From NCBI GenBank assembly GCA_002212725.1, contig MTCR01000095.1:1-45399 (forward strand): 45,399 nucleotides of DNA, written 5' to 3'. Below the pieces are notes generated by a model that was not told where the DNA came from, searched no databases, and was given only the letters and a program-made list of their open reading frames with translations. Each line of letters starts with the position of its first letter. Within the stretch, counting starts at the first letter, position 1. This DNA comes from Sphingobacteriales bacterium TSM_CSM (GTDB lineage Bacteria > Bacteroidota > Bacteroidia > Chitinophagales > UBA2359). Of this stretch, positions 1 through 8,074 are shown one piece after another. Position numbers and translations under genes: made by a program.

Positions 1-131
1 CTCCCAAATGCCGCAGCAAGCAACTTCTGTTACCTAATATACTGAAAAGTTAGGGATTAAAGTCTGTTATAAAAGAAACCTATGTGGATTAACGAAATTG
101 CAAAGGCATATAAAAAGACATGCTTGTTTTT

Positions 132-181
132 GGGTGGTTAAAACGGCGGTTGCAGTTTGCAACGGTTGCTTTTAACCACCC
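132..181. repeat. Long inverted repeat at the 3' end of the methyltransferase gene
   Basis: A perfect 12-bp inverted repeat (GGGTGGTTAAAA at 132-143, TTTTAACCACCC at 170-181) encloses a smaller inner stem (GTTGCA/TGCAAC). It overlaps the stop codon of the minus-strand methyltransferase. In that direction the stem is not followed by a T-run, so it is not a textbook Rho-independent terminator. It may still act as a 3'-end stem or be a remnant of a palindromic repeat. Confidence 0.6.
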
Positions 182-1017
182 TAACTGCTTTTATAGCCCA
201 CAAAAATTTTTTCGTTTTCTATGAGCTGCATTTTTTGAATAGCGGTTTTGTCTAAAAAGTCGGCTGCGTTGATAACTTCAACGGTAAAACCGGCATTTTG
301 AAGGCGTTGCACATAATCATGCCCGTAAATGCGCACGTGGTCAAACTGCCCGAAGTGGGCTTCGCGGTCGGCGGGGTGGGTAATTTCGGGGTTTTCCATG
401 GTTTGCGTCAGTGCTTCGGCAAACGGAACCTGTAAAACTGCCCAGCCGCCGGGTTTCAGTACGCGGTATAGTTGGCGCATGGCAAGGGCATCGTTGGGTA
501 TATGCTCCAGCACATGGTTGCACAAAATGGCATCAAAAAAGCCATCGGGATAGGGAATGTTGGTAATATCCATTTGCACATCGGCGGCACCCGGGTTCAA
601 ATCGGCATTAATATAGTGGAGTTGCGGGTGCTGCATGAACACCTTTTTAAGGTTTGCTTCGGGCGCTATGTGCAGCACGCGTTTTGATGTTTCCGAAAAA
701 ATGCCGGTTTTTTGTATCAGGTAGCAGAATAGCAGCCGTTCGCGGTCTTTAGAGCCGCAGCCCGGGCAAATGCAGTTTGGGCGGTAGCCGCCGCCAACAA
801 CGCAGTATTGGTCTAAGACGGGCAATTTTTTTCCGTCGGGTAAAAAGCGCGCAAAGGTATTTTTGCAAAACGGGCAGTAGCAGGTATTTCCGCGCAGGGC
901 AATTTGGTAATAGGCTAACTTTCCCTTATATAGCAGCCGCTGTGTGTGGTGGTAAAGGGTTAGTACTGCAGGTGGCAGAAGTTGTTTAAGCCATTCTTTT
1001 TGCCTTCGGGAGAGCAT
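181..1017 (-). CDS. Class I SAM-dependent methyltransferase with N-terminal zinc ribbon
   Basis: This 278-residue protein has a C-terminal class I (Rossmann-fold) methyltransferase domain. The SAM-binding motif I is VLHIAPE (about 114-120), the acidic motif is around D150 (MDITNIP), the Methyltransf_11-type signature NHVLEHIP lies at 167-174, and LKPGG at 187-191. Ahead of it are paired cysteines (CYCPFC at 46-51, CICPGCG at 82-88) that look like a zinc ribbon. Proteins of this build often sit in surface-polysaccharide or glycan clusters, but the substrate cannot be read from the sequence. Motif I has His-Ile-Ala-Pro instead of the usual Asp-x-Gly-x-Gly, which is common in this subfamily. The rhodanese lipoprotein gene lies 23 bp upstream on the same strand, so the two may be co-transcribed. 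The methyltransferase fold is certain; the role is not. Confidence 0.85.
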   Translation of the reverse strand: MLSRRQKEWLKQLLPPAVLTLYHHTQRLLYKGKLAYYQIALRGNTCYCPFCKNTFARFLPDGKKLPVLDQYCVVGGGYRPNCICPGCGSKDRERLLFCYLIQKTGIFSETSKRVLHIAPEANLKKVFMQHPQLHYINADLNPGAADVQMDITNIPYPDGFFDAILCNHVLEHIPNDALAMRQLYRVLKPGGWAVLQVPFAEALTQTMENPEITHPADREAHFGQFDHVRIYGHDYVQRLQNAGFTVEVINAADFLDKTAIQKMQLIENEKIFVGYKSS

Positions 1018-1040
1018 TGTTTGCTATTATGGCGGTACAA

Positions 1041-1586
1041 TTACTTGGTTTTTTCCACTTCAAGGCCTGCATCGAGCCAGGCATCCATACCGCCTTTCAG
1101 TTCCATAACGCGGGAAAAGCCCATTTTTCGAAGCATGTTGTAGGCATCGTGGCTGCGGCCGCCTTTAGCACAATATACCATAACCGGTTCGCTTTTTTTC
1201 AGTTTTTCAAACTGCGCTTCTACGTTGCCGGCATCAAAATCAATGTTAATGGCGCCTTTAATTTTACCGGTTTCGGCAATTTCCTGTGGTGTGCGGAGGT
1301 CTATCAGAATTTTTTCTTTAGTTTCATTTACCTGCTGTTGAAACAAAGCCGGTGGCAACTGCCCCGATATGCCGCTTACATAGCGGTATTTAGGCTCATT
1401 GGGTTGGCCGTTGCTGTTGTTTTCTTGCTGGTTGTTGTTTGAAGCGCTGCCGCTGTTGTTGTTTGGTGCGGCTGTTTCTTTATTGTTTGGGTTTTGTGTT
1501 TGTTGTTGCCCGGTTTCGCCGGTTTGGCAGGCGGAAAACCATAGAGCGGCAATGGCAAAAATGGCAGTAATGCAGTATGTTTTCAT
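1041..1586 (-). CDS. Rhodanese-domain lipoprotein
   Basis: A 181-residue predicted lipoprotein. A short hydrophobic signal ends in the lipobox WFSAC with acylation at C20. A Gln/Asn/Ser-rich linker (about 21-70) leads to a single rhodanese domain (about 75-175). The domain contains LIDLRTPQE, the active-site loop CAKGGRS with catalytic cysteine C139, and the C-terminal LKGGMDAW motif typical of single-domain rhodaneses. Such proteins carry sulfur as a persulfide on the cysteine. Lipid anchoring would place the domain in the periplasm or on an outer-membrane leaflet; the physiological acceptor is unknown. The linker is low-complexity and probably disordered. It may share a transcript with the downstream methyltransferase. 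Confidence 0.88.
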   Translation of the reverse strand: MKTYCITAIFAIAALWFSACQTGETGQQQTQNPNNKETAAPNNNSGSASNNNQQENNSNGQPNEPKYRYVSGISGQLPPALFQQQVNETKEKILIDLRTPQEIAETGKIKGAINIDFDAGNVEAQFEKLKKSEPVMVYCAKGGRSHDAYNMLRKMGFSRVMELKGGMDAWLDAGLEVEKTK

Positions 1587-1704
1587 TGTTATTGCAGATT
1601 TGCAGGTAAAAATTTATGGTAAAGAAAAAAAGTATGTTGTAAAAACGCCCGTTAACGCCTGTAAGTTGGCCGCAGTTCAAAAAAATAAGACCGGTAAAAA
1701 ATGC

Positions 1705-1741
1705 AAAACGGCAGCACAGCGCACTGCCATGATGCCGTTTT
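1705..1741 (-). terminator. Rho-independent terminator after the secreted Cys-rich protein
   Basis: Read on the minus strand, the stem AAAACGGCA/TGCCGTTTT (1733-1741 and 1705-1713) is followed by GCATTTTTT. It lies 20 bp past the stop codon of the gene ending at 1762, and it separates that gene from the rhodanese gene, which begins at 1586. Confidence 0.7.
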
Positions 1742-1761
1742 TACAAGCGGGTGCAATTATG

Positions 1762-3150
1762 TTAAGGGCAAACGTTTACAGAAGTAATGGCCGGAAAAGA
1801 TTGCACCTGTGTAATACCGGTTTTACCTATATTGCTGGTTGGAGCAGCCGCAGTAGATATGTAGGCATTGTAATCGTGGAAGGTTACATAGGTATCAAAA
1901 TTTAAGTCGGCCCTGGCATATACTTTTACTGTAGGATTGGTGGCGGCAAAAACGGTGTTAAAATCTGTTACATTTATAGAGCCGTCGGCATTCATATCGC
2001 CGGCATACATGGCGTAAATGCTGAATTCATCGCCGATAACGTTAGAGTCGGGGTCAATGGTTTCAATAAATTTGGTTTGAGCGCTTCCTTTTACCTGTCC
2101 CGATGCCGAGCTGAAATTATAAACGGTGGTGCTGGAAAGGTAAATGGGGTATGCACTCATAACTGCCAGGTGGTTTCGGCTTCTGATAACAATATAATAG
2201 TTGTTGTTGGGCAGCAGGCCGCCTACGGTAAACTGGGAGCCATCGGCATTGGCAACGGTTCCGTCGCTCAGCAATATGCCGGCTTTTCGGGCATGTACCA
2301 GGTTGTTGTTGAGCGTATTTCGGAATTCCAGCAATACCCAGTCAACCGCATTGGCAGGCAGAAGAGATGCATTGGCCACGCCTTCGGTTCCGGTGTAGTT
2401 AAACGGGGGTGCGGTAAACGGTTGTGAGGCAGGCAGTACGCCGGCGGTGCGCAGGTTGGTTTTCATGGCGCCGGTGCCGGGCAGGTAAGCGCCTTCCAGT
2501 ATTACCTTTACCTTTACCACTAAGTTGGGCAGGGTTGCCGGTATGGGTGTATGGGTACAGCCCAGCAACTCGTTTGCGGCATCAATGGTATTAGCATTAC
2601 CATCGCCGCAAATAAGGCAGGCTATACTGTCCATTAGCCCCTGGCAGCCGCTGTCCCACGTGTTTTGGCAGCAGAACCCGTCGAACTGAAAAATTTCAAA
2701 CAAAGCGCCGTTTACCAGAGGGCGGGGTATGTTGTTTACAAACTGAATGGGCGGGTTGGGACCCGGCGGCGGGCTGGCGCTGCTGTAAGAGTTACAAACT
2801 GCCCCAAAGCAAAGCGGCACAATAGACCAGTCGGTAACGCTTTGCGGTGCGCAGCCGGTGGGGGTACAGGTTTCAACATAGCAGTCGGTATCTAAGTTGC
2901 TGTTGCCATCGCAGTTGGTGCGCAGCAGGTTTACGCAATAGGCGTCAAACTGGTTGTTGCAGCAGTAGGGGTCGGCAATGAGTACTGCACTCATACAGGG
3001 GTAAGATGCCGGAAACGGCGGCGGATAGGCAGAGCTATAAGAAGGGCAGGAAGAAGGTTGTGCTTTGAGTGCGCTACCCGGCAGCAAAATGCCGGCCAAG
3101 CCATATACAAATAATAGCAGCAGGGTGTGTATTTGTTGTTTCATGTTCAT
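1762..3150 (-). CDS. Secreted Cys-rich protein with dockerin-like C-terminal region
   Basis: A 462-residue exported protein with an N-terminal signal peptide (about 1-30, cleavage near LKAQ). Two related Cys-rich modules follow. One contains DPYCCNNQFDAYC (about 70) and the other DGFCCQNTWDSGC (about 160), each preceded by a Ser/Pro-rich YSSAxPPP stretch. They resemble the short 'CC...WDxxC' repeats seen in secreted proteins of Bacteroidota, Planctomycetota and Myxococcota. After a middle beta-rich region, residues about 385-440 carry two EF-hand-like loops (GDMNADGSINVTDF and ADLNFDTYVTFHDY), as in dockerin type I repeats, which bind calcium. A C-terminal T9SS sorting domain was expected but is not visible: the protein ends shortly after the dockerin-like part. 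Function unknown. M3 is an alternative start. A terminator follows at 1705-1741. Confidence 0.8.
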   Translation of the reverse strand: MNMKQQIHTLLLLFVYGLAGILLPGSALKAQPSSCPSYSSAYPPPFPASYPCMSAVLIADPYCCNNQFDAYCVNLLRTNCDGNSNLDTDCYVETCTPTGCAPQSVTDWSIVPLCFGAVCNSYSSASPPPGPNPPIQFVNNIPRPLVNGALFEIFQFDGFCCQNTWDSGCQGLMDSIACLICGDGNANTIDAANELLGCTHTPIPATLPNLVVKVKVILEGAYLPGTGAMKTNLRTAGVLPASQPFTAPPFNYTGTEGVANASLLPANAVDWVLLEFRNTLNNNLVHARKAGILLSDGTVANADGSQFTVGGLLPNNNYYIVIRSRNHLAVMSAYPIYLSSTTVYNFSSASGQVKGSAQTKFIETIDPDSNVIGDEFSIYAMYAGDMNADGSINVTDFNTVFAATNPTVKVYARADLNFDTYVTFHDYNAYISTAAAPTSNIGKTGITQVQSFPAITSVNVCP

Positions 3151-3219
3151 ATATTGTAAGGTGATGTTTTGTACAACAGCAAAAAACAGGTTTGTTGGAA
3201 TGAGGTATGAAATAATGGT

Positions 3220-3699
3220 TTATTTGTCAAAAAACGGTACAAAATCGGGGTAATATTCGGGGTGTTGCCGCATATAAGCCTTTCGGTCTTCCGAAAAAGT
3301 TTTCCACCATTCTTCGGGTGTTTTGGGTGTTTCGGGCGATTCGGTATCTATGGCAGGCAGTTGCTGGTTAGTATGAACAATAGTACCTTCGGGTTCCATA
3401 TTGGGTTCGGCGGCAATAAAAGGTTGGTAATACGGGTATATGTCGGGATTTTGCCGCAGGTAGTTGCGTCTTTCGGGCGAAAAACTGCGCCATCGCTCTT
3501 CAAGCGACATGTTTTTAAAATCCTCATACTCCACCTGATTGGCCGGCTGTGTGCCGGCAACCTTTATTTCATTACCGGTTGCCGCTTGGGTATTGTTTGT
3601 TGTGTCTGTTTTGTCTTTGGCAACATTGCAGGCGGTTATGGTGCCCAATAGCAACACCAACAGCAGCACTGCGTTGTATGGTTTATAAAAATGAAGCAT
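3220..3699 (-). CDS. Small lipoprotein with two PER/EDR-Y-R-P repeats
   Basis: I place the start at 3699, giving 159 residues, because this methionine directly precedes a signal peptide with lipobox ITAC (C24); a longer reading from 3729 adds ten residues without signal character. After a Thr/Asn-rich linker, two copies of a roughly 30-residue motif occur. The first contains SPERRNYLRQNPDIYP and the second SEDRKAYMRQHPEYYP; both continue into an aromatic P-F end (YYQPF, FVPF). The second copy closes the protein. I do not recognise the family. The repeats look like small helical units with conserved Trp, Arg and Tyr, and lipidation puts the protein at a membrane surface. It is transcribed towards the secreted Cys-rich protein, 69 bp away. 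Confidence 0.72.
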   Translation of the reverse strand: MLHFYKPYNAVLLLVLLLGTITACNVAKDKTDTTNNTQAATGNEIKVAGTQPANQVEYEDFKNMSLEERWRSFSPERRNYLRQNPDIYPYYQPFIAAEPNMEPEGTIVHTNQQLPAIDTESPETPKTPEEWWKTFSEDRKAYMRQHPEYYPDFVPFFDK

Positions 3700-3844
3700 A
3701 GTACGGCAATTTTTTAAGTTCAGCAACACGCGGGTTGTGGTAAATTTACTACAAAGTAGTGAGAAAAGATGAGTTTAATCACATCTTATGGGCAAAGTTA
3801 GGCATTAAATTGCCTTATTCAGCTATTGAGCGGCAGTTTTTTGT

Positions 3845-3852
3845 TATTTTTG
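3845..3852 (+). promoter_or_regulatory. Candidate -7 box for the L,D-transpeptidase gene
   Basis: TATTTTTG matches the Bacteroidota -7 consensus TAnnTTTG and lies 59 bp before the start codon at 3912. A TTG at 3826-3828 is 16 bp upstream, shorter than the usual 19-20 spacing, so support is modest. Confidence 0.35.
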
Positions 3853-3911
3853 CCAAGAATGGTTTATAAAAACAAGGCAAAACTCCACTCACCTCAAAGT
3901 TAAAAACAAGT

Positions 3912-6194
3912 ATGTGGCTTTTAAAACCGAAATTTCATTTAAAAATTGTATTGGTTTGTGCAGCATTTTTAGCCTTTTGGCCTTTTGCAGCAGCACAGGC
4001 GCAAAAAAGCGGTAAACCTACCAACCTTTGCGGACCGGTTTTTGATTTGATTTTAAATACAGACGAAGAAGATAACCCCTTTTTTGATGAGCCGCTCAAT
4101 CAGCCCGATTTGCTGACGGTGTTCTATACCCAACGAAACTGCACCCCGGCGTGGTACAGCACTGCCGACTCTTTTGCCCGCTACCGGCAAATACAGTCAA
4201 TTTTGCAGGAGCAAAGCTACTTGTTTTCTGACCTGCATATAGAAAAAACCGAAGCACGCTATGCCGAAATTGAGAGCATTTACCTGCCCATAGGTCTGTT
4301 TTACTTTGACGAAACCGGCGAGTTTGACATTATGGTATCTGATGCTGCGCTAACTTTAGCCTATAATTTAAGCCGCTCCATTACCGGTGCGCAACCTATG
4401 AAACTGCCGGTAATGCTGGAAGAGGCGCTGGAAAAAGGAACGCTGGAAACGTTTTTCGGGCAGTTGGAACAGGGCAGGTGGCCGGGTAAACAACCCGATG
4501 AAGCCCCTGCCGATACCGTGAAAGCGCCCCTGCCGCCTGTTCCGGCAGACAAAACCGGTGCCAAAATACAACAGCAGGTAAACGACTCGGCTTTGTATAA
4601 ATTAGTGCTGTCTTTAACCAACCCGCCCCGGAAAACCTCACTGCTGGGAGATATGGTGCTAAATCCCGATTTAGTGACCGAATTTTACCGCCGCAACAAC
4701 TTTACCCCCGCATGGCACAGCCCCGCCCTGAAACCCGATGCCACCAACATTGAGCAATTGCTGAAGGCTCTGAATGCCGCTGCCAGTGAAGGACTGGAAC
4801 CCACCCACTACCACAGCGCCAAAATAAATACCCTGTGGAACGCCGTAAAAACCGGCAGCACTCCACCCGACACCTACCCGTTTGAGGTGTTGCTTACCGA
4901 TGCCGCCCTGCACTACGGCGCACATCTTAACTGGGGTAAGGTAAACCCAAATTCCATGCCCTTCAGGTGGGATTTTGAACGCGAAACCACCAACCTGCCC
5001 GCCATGCTGCAAACCGACCTGAGTAAGAAAGATATTGCCACATTTTTTGACAAACTGAAACCGCAGCACCCCCAATACCAACAGTTGAAAAACGCCCTGG
5101 CCGAATACCGCCAAAAACTGGCCGATGGTATTTCTTACCCAACTGTGCCCGAAGGCGCAGGCGCACTTAAACCCGGCATGAGAGATACCCGAATTGCCGC
5201 CTTGCGCTTGCGTTTGGCAGAAGAATACCTGGTGCCCCAAAACCAATTTAACGACCTGTTGAACCCGGCCGATACCCTGAAACCCAAAAACAAACTCACC
5301 GCCGCAGACAGTACTTTTAACAACAACCTGTACGACCCGCAACTGCTTACCGTGGTAAAACTGTTTCAGCAACACCACGGACTGGAACCCGACGGCGTTA
5401 TTGGCAGGCAAACCCTGCTGTTGTTAAACGCATCGGTAACCGACCAAATAGACCAAATTCTTATTAACCTTGAAAAATGGCGTTGGTTGCCCAACTATTT
5501 GGGCGATAAATACCTGTTGGTCAACATTCCGTCTTTTCTGCTAAGGGTGTATGAACCCGGCAACAACCTGGCGCTTACCAAACGCGTGGTTACCGGCGCT
5601 GTTGCAACCCCAACTCCGCTTTTTAGCGAGCAATTGCTGTTTATTGAGTTTAACCCCTTGTGGGGAGTGCCTTTCAGCATTGCTACCAAAGAAATATTGC
5701 CTAAACTAAAGCGCAACCCGGGTTACCTTAATGCCCACGATATGGAACTGTACTCGGGCGAAAGTAAAATAAACCCATACAAGGTTAACTGGGCTAATGT
5801 ATCTGCTAAAAATTTCCGCTATACCATACGCCAAAAGCCCGGCGACAACAACGCATTGGGGTTGGTAAAGTTTCTGTTTCCTAACCAATACGATGTGTAT
5901 TTGCATGATACGCCTTCCAAAAGTCTTTTTGCCAATGCACAACGGGCATATAGCCACGGTTGTATAAGACTTGAAAAACCGCTCGAACTGGCCGAATACC
6001 TGTTAGCTCCCGATATTAGTCGCGAAAAAATTGCCGATATTGTGGCTAAAGGAAAAAATAAACGGGTTTACGTTCCCGAACCGCGTCCCATCTACATCTT
6101 GTACTTTACCACCTGGGTGGAAGAAACCGATAATTCTATTTATTTTTATCCCGATGTATATGGCAGAGATAAAAACCTGCTTTACCAGTTTTAA
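3912..6194 (+). CDS. L,D-transpeptidase (YcbB-like) with peptidoglycan-binding domain
   Basis: A 760-residue exported murein L,D-transpeptidase, which would form 3-3 cross-links or attach proteins to peptidoglycan in the periplasm. It has a signal peptide/anchor (about 10-31, ending AAAQAQ). A peptidoglycan-binding-like domain follows at about 420-515, with FQQHHGLEPDGVIGRQT. The YkuD catalytic domain spans about 535-720. The catalytic signature SHGCIR places the nucleophile at C684 with H682 and R686. It is longer than E. coli YcbB (about 615 residues). The extra length comes from a repeated N-terminal segment: TVFYTQRNCTPAWYS (about 69-83) recurs as TEFYRRNNFTPAWHS (256-270), each followed by a helical stretch and an ALTLAY/ALHYG-type block. 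No operon partner is visible. Confidence 0.93.
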   Translation: MWLLKPKFHLKIVLVCAAFLAFWPFAAAQAQKSGKPTNLCGPVFDLILNTDEEDNPFFDEPLNQPDLLTVFYTQRNCTPAWYSTADSFARYRQIQSILQEQSYLFSDLHIEKTEARYAEIESIYLPIGLFYFDETGEFDIMVSDAALTLAYNLSRSITGAQPMKLPVMLEEALEKGTLETFFGQLEQGRWPGKQPDEAPADTVKAPLPPVPADKTGAKIQQQVNDSALYKLVLSLTNPPRKTSLLGDMVLNPDLVTEFYRRNNFTPAWHSPALKPDATNIEQLLKALNAAASEGLEPTHYHSAKINTLWNAVKTGSTPPDTYPFEVLLTDAALHYGAHLNWGKVNPNSMPFRWDFERETTNLPAMLQTDLSKKDIATFFDKLKPQHPQYQQLKNALAEYRQKLADGISYPTVPEGAGALKPGMRDTRIAALRLRLAEEYLVPQNQFNDLLNPADTLKPKNKLTAADSTFNNNLYDPQLLTVVKLFQQHHGLEPDGVIGRQTLLLLNASVTDQIDQILINLEKWRWLPNYLGDKYLLVNIPSFLLRVYEPGNNLALTKRVVTGAVATPTPLFSEQLLFIEFNPLWGVPFSIATKEILPKLKRNPGYLNAHDMELYSGESKINPYKVNWANVSAKNFRYTIRQKPGDNNALGLVKFLFPNQYDVYLHDTPSKSLFANAQRAYSHGCIRLEKPLELAEYLLAPDISREKIADIVAKGKNKRVYVPEPRPIYILYFTTWVEETDNSIYFYPDVYGRDKNLLYQF

Positions 6195-6585
6195 ACCAAC
6201 TTAAAACCCGTCAAAAATGACGAAATTAATTTGGGTAAACGCACGGGCGCATTGCGTGTAATATCGGAACAATTGTTTTTGTTGGTGGGTGGGGGTGTGT
6301 TATCGTGCAGCTATGCACGGCCGTGCGTAGCTGCACGTGTACCATTTTACCCGATGTTGGTTTTATTATGAAAAATTTCAACAACGGCGTGTAAATGATT
6401 GGGCATTATTACAATTCGTGCAAATGCAATTCCTTTCTGATTAAAACGATTCATGCCATTTTGCTTCTACAATTTTACCCCAATCAGATAACCCCATTCC
6501 ATTGTTTACAATACCGCCCGGATTACATACCCGGTGTCCAACCCATTGCTGCAAGACGGCGCTTTTCAAAAATCTGGAAATAATC
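6195..6585 (-). pseudogene. Decayed REP-associated tyrosine transposase (RAYT, Y1/HUH family)
   Basis: No intact reading frame exists, but minus-strand translation gives recognisable RAYT pieces in order: GWTPGM, then IVNNGMGLSDWGKIVEAKWHES, then after a frameshift IVIMPNHLHAVVEI (the HUH motif, here HLH), then LPKLISSFLTGFK just before the end of the neighbouring gene. Two in-frame stops interrupt the third part, and the segment around YFITIC is missing. The C-terminal half with the catalytic tyrosine and the WQ..YHD/YYD motif is absent. It is therefore a non-functional remnant whose end meets the 3' end of the L,D-transpeptidase gene. A 34-bp palindrome lies inside it. The whole 6195-6720 gap holds this remnant and a candidate promoter, nothing else that I can support. 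Confidence 0.72.
6304..6337. repeat. 34-bp near-perfect palindrome inside the RAYT remnant
   Basis: The arms (6304-6320 and 6321-6337) are complementary except for one pair, T6314 opposite G6327. The centre is CACGGCCGTG. It lies within the coding part of the decayed transposase, in frame with the flanking conserved blocks. It could be a REP-like hairpin recognised by RAYT proteins or a palindromic expansion of the gene itself. Confidence 0.8.
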
Positions 6586-6629
6586 CAAAAAATTACCTTA
6601 TAAGTGCATTCTTGTTATTTAAAAATTCC

Positions 6630-6637
6630 TAACTTTG
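6630..6637 (+). promoter_or_regulatory. Candidate -7 box for the HNH endonuclease gene
   Basis: TAACTTTG matches TAnnTTTG, in an AT-rich stretch 83 bp before the start codon. A TTG at 6612-6614 is 15 bp upstream, shorter than the usual spacing. Confidence 0.35.
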
Positions 6638-6720
6638 CAACAGCAAACCCTTCTCAAGGAACTAGTAAAAATTTTATGTGAAAGGATTAGAAACCATTTT
6701 TATAATATAAAAATTTTACT

Positions 6721-7416
6721 ATGTGTAAAGGGCAAAAAACATGTACTGAATTAGGAACAGACACTAAAACATGGGATAAATACGCACCATTAAGGCTTCC
6801 GGCCTGGACAGCAAACAGTTTGGATATTTTTATAGAAGCTATAAACCTCTTTTTGCAAGGTGATGCTGTGGGTTGTTTGGCAAAAATAGAAAATACAAGA
6901 GGTCCGGAAATTGCCGATTGGTATATACGGCATGGTCAAAATACGTCAACGTTTAGAAACGCTGTGTTTGGTAAAGCCCCCCTACCGGAGTTACAGCCAC
7001 TTGACAAGAAACGAAATCCTTCTAAATCATTACAAGATGATGTATTTAAAAGAGACTTTTACAAATGCAGGTATTGCGGCAACAGATTAATTTCACGAGA
7101 TTTTTTTAAACTTTTTATTGAAAAGCTCAATTCACCTGTTTTTCAAAAGGGGAGGGCAAATATAGAAATACATGGAATCATACTGCTTGCCTGGCCTATT
7201 GCAGACCATGTTGTTCCACATAATTTGGGTGGTCGTACAGATTTATCCAATCTTGTTGCTGCATGTTACTCTTGTAATTATGGTAAACTCCACTTCACAG
7301 TTGAACAATTGGGTTTAGAAAATCCACTTAACCGCCCGCCGGTAAATGATGGCTGGACAGGTTTAACGGATAAAATAGCCTTACTGGAAAAACACAGTAT
7401 AACTATTTGGTCTTAA
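6721..7416 (+). CDS. HNH endonuclease family protein
   Basis: A 231-residue protein with a C-terminal HNH nuclease domain of the zinc-finger type. The first Cys pair is CRYC (C116, C119). The metal/catalytic motif is DHVVPHNLGGRTDLSN (D162, H163, N178), and the second Cys pair is CYSC (C182, C185) followed by NYGK. About 40 residues separate the first Cys pair from the DH motif, longer than in minimal HNH proteins. The N-terminal 100 residues show no motif I recognise and may determine the substrate or partner. There is no adjacent methyltransferase or McrB-like gene, so a restriction role is only one possibility; homing or other DNA cleavage remain open. Base composition is visibly more AT-rich than the neighbours, and the gene sits next to a transposase remnant, both suggesting acquisition. 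Confidence 0.85.
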   Translation: MCKGQKTCTELGTDTKTWDKYAPLRLPAWTANSLDIFIEAINLFLQGDAVGCLAKIENTRGPEIADWYIRHGQNTSTFRNAVFGKAPLPELQPLDKKRNPSKSLQDDVFKRDFYKCRYCGNRLISRDFFKLFIEKLNSPVFQKGRANIEIHGIILLAWPIADHVVPHNLGGRTDLSNLVAACYSCNYGKLHFTVEQLGLENPLNRPPVNDGWTGLTDKIALLEKHSITIWS

Positions 7417-7465
7417 CACTGCGTAAAATTTATAAAAAGCATACTGTTTCAAACAAGGTTTTTAA

Positions 7466-7906
7466 TTACCCCTTACCGCTGCTGTTATTACTCAGCAGCA
7501 GCACCATAGCTCTAAGTTCCTGCACTTCTTTTTGCAGGCGTTTTACCTTTTTTTTCAGTTTTTTAAACTGACGGCTGGCAGGTGCGGCAGGCTGGGCAAG
7601 GGCGGCTTGTTGTTCGGCCCGAAGGCGTGCCAGTTCGGTTTCGCGTTGCAGTTGTTCCAGCACCTGTTTACCCTCGTTGGGGTTAAGGTTGCCTTTTTGT
7701 TGCAGGTCGTTTATAAATTTGCTCACCCGTTCTTTGGCGGCTTGTTTCAGCAGGTCCATGCCGGCATCGGCAATGGCGCGCAGCAGGGCGTCGTCGGCGG
7801 TAGTGGTGGTATCGGCGGGGGGCGGCGTGGTTTTTTGGGTTTCGGTTATATCGGGTTCGGTGCGGGGAGTGGTTATTTCCACAATTTTAGGATGTTGATT
7901 TTCCAT
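7466..7906 (-). CDS. Small coiled-coil protein, possibly phasin-like
   Basis: A 146-residue soluble protein without signal peptide or membrane segment. The N-terminal third is a Thr/Pro-rich, probably disordered tail. The middle (about 40-95) is helical, with KERVSKFINDLQQKGNLNPNEGKQ, and the C-terminal part is a Lys/Leu-rich coiled coil (about 110-135) with heptad-like LKKKVKRLQKEVQELR. The 'helix, Lys-Gly, helix, coiled coil' arrangement resembles the phasin family that coats polyhydroxyalkanoate granules or regulates their synthesis. That is a resemblance only, since no PHA synthase gene is in the window. It stands alone on the minus strand, with smpB 168 bp upstream. Confidence 0.7.
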   Translation of the reverse strand: MENQHPKIVEITTPRTEPDITETQKTTPPPADTTTTADDALLRAIADAGMDLLKQAAKERVSKFINDLQQKGNLNPNEGKQVLEQLQRETELARLRAEQQAALAQPAAPASRQFKKLKKKVKRLQKEVQELRAMVLLLSNNSSGKG

Positions 7907-8074
7907 GGTAAAGGGTACTTGTTTTATATGAGCAAAAGCAGCAACCGGTTGCCGTATTTTGCAAAATGGCGTATTTTTTGATATTAACCACCGGTTGTGG
8001 CCGTAAGTTTATTTTTGTTTTATATCATGCAAATATCGGGCTTAAAAAACCGCCAACAGCGTACAAGTTAAGGG

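Noticed and set aside
132..181. Inverted repeat as a Rho-independent terminator
   Set aside because: There is no T-run on the side where the methyltransferase transcript would end, so it is listed only as a repeat.
4671..5411. A 246-residue minus-strand frame inside the L,D-transpeptidase gene
   Set aside because: It is Gly/Val/Gln-rich shadow sequence opposite a conserved gene with no signal or motif.
6395..6583. A 62-residue plus-strand frame between the L,D-transpeptidase and HNH genes
   Set aside because: It is the antisense of the decayed RAYT transposase.
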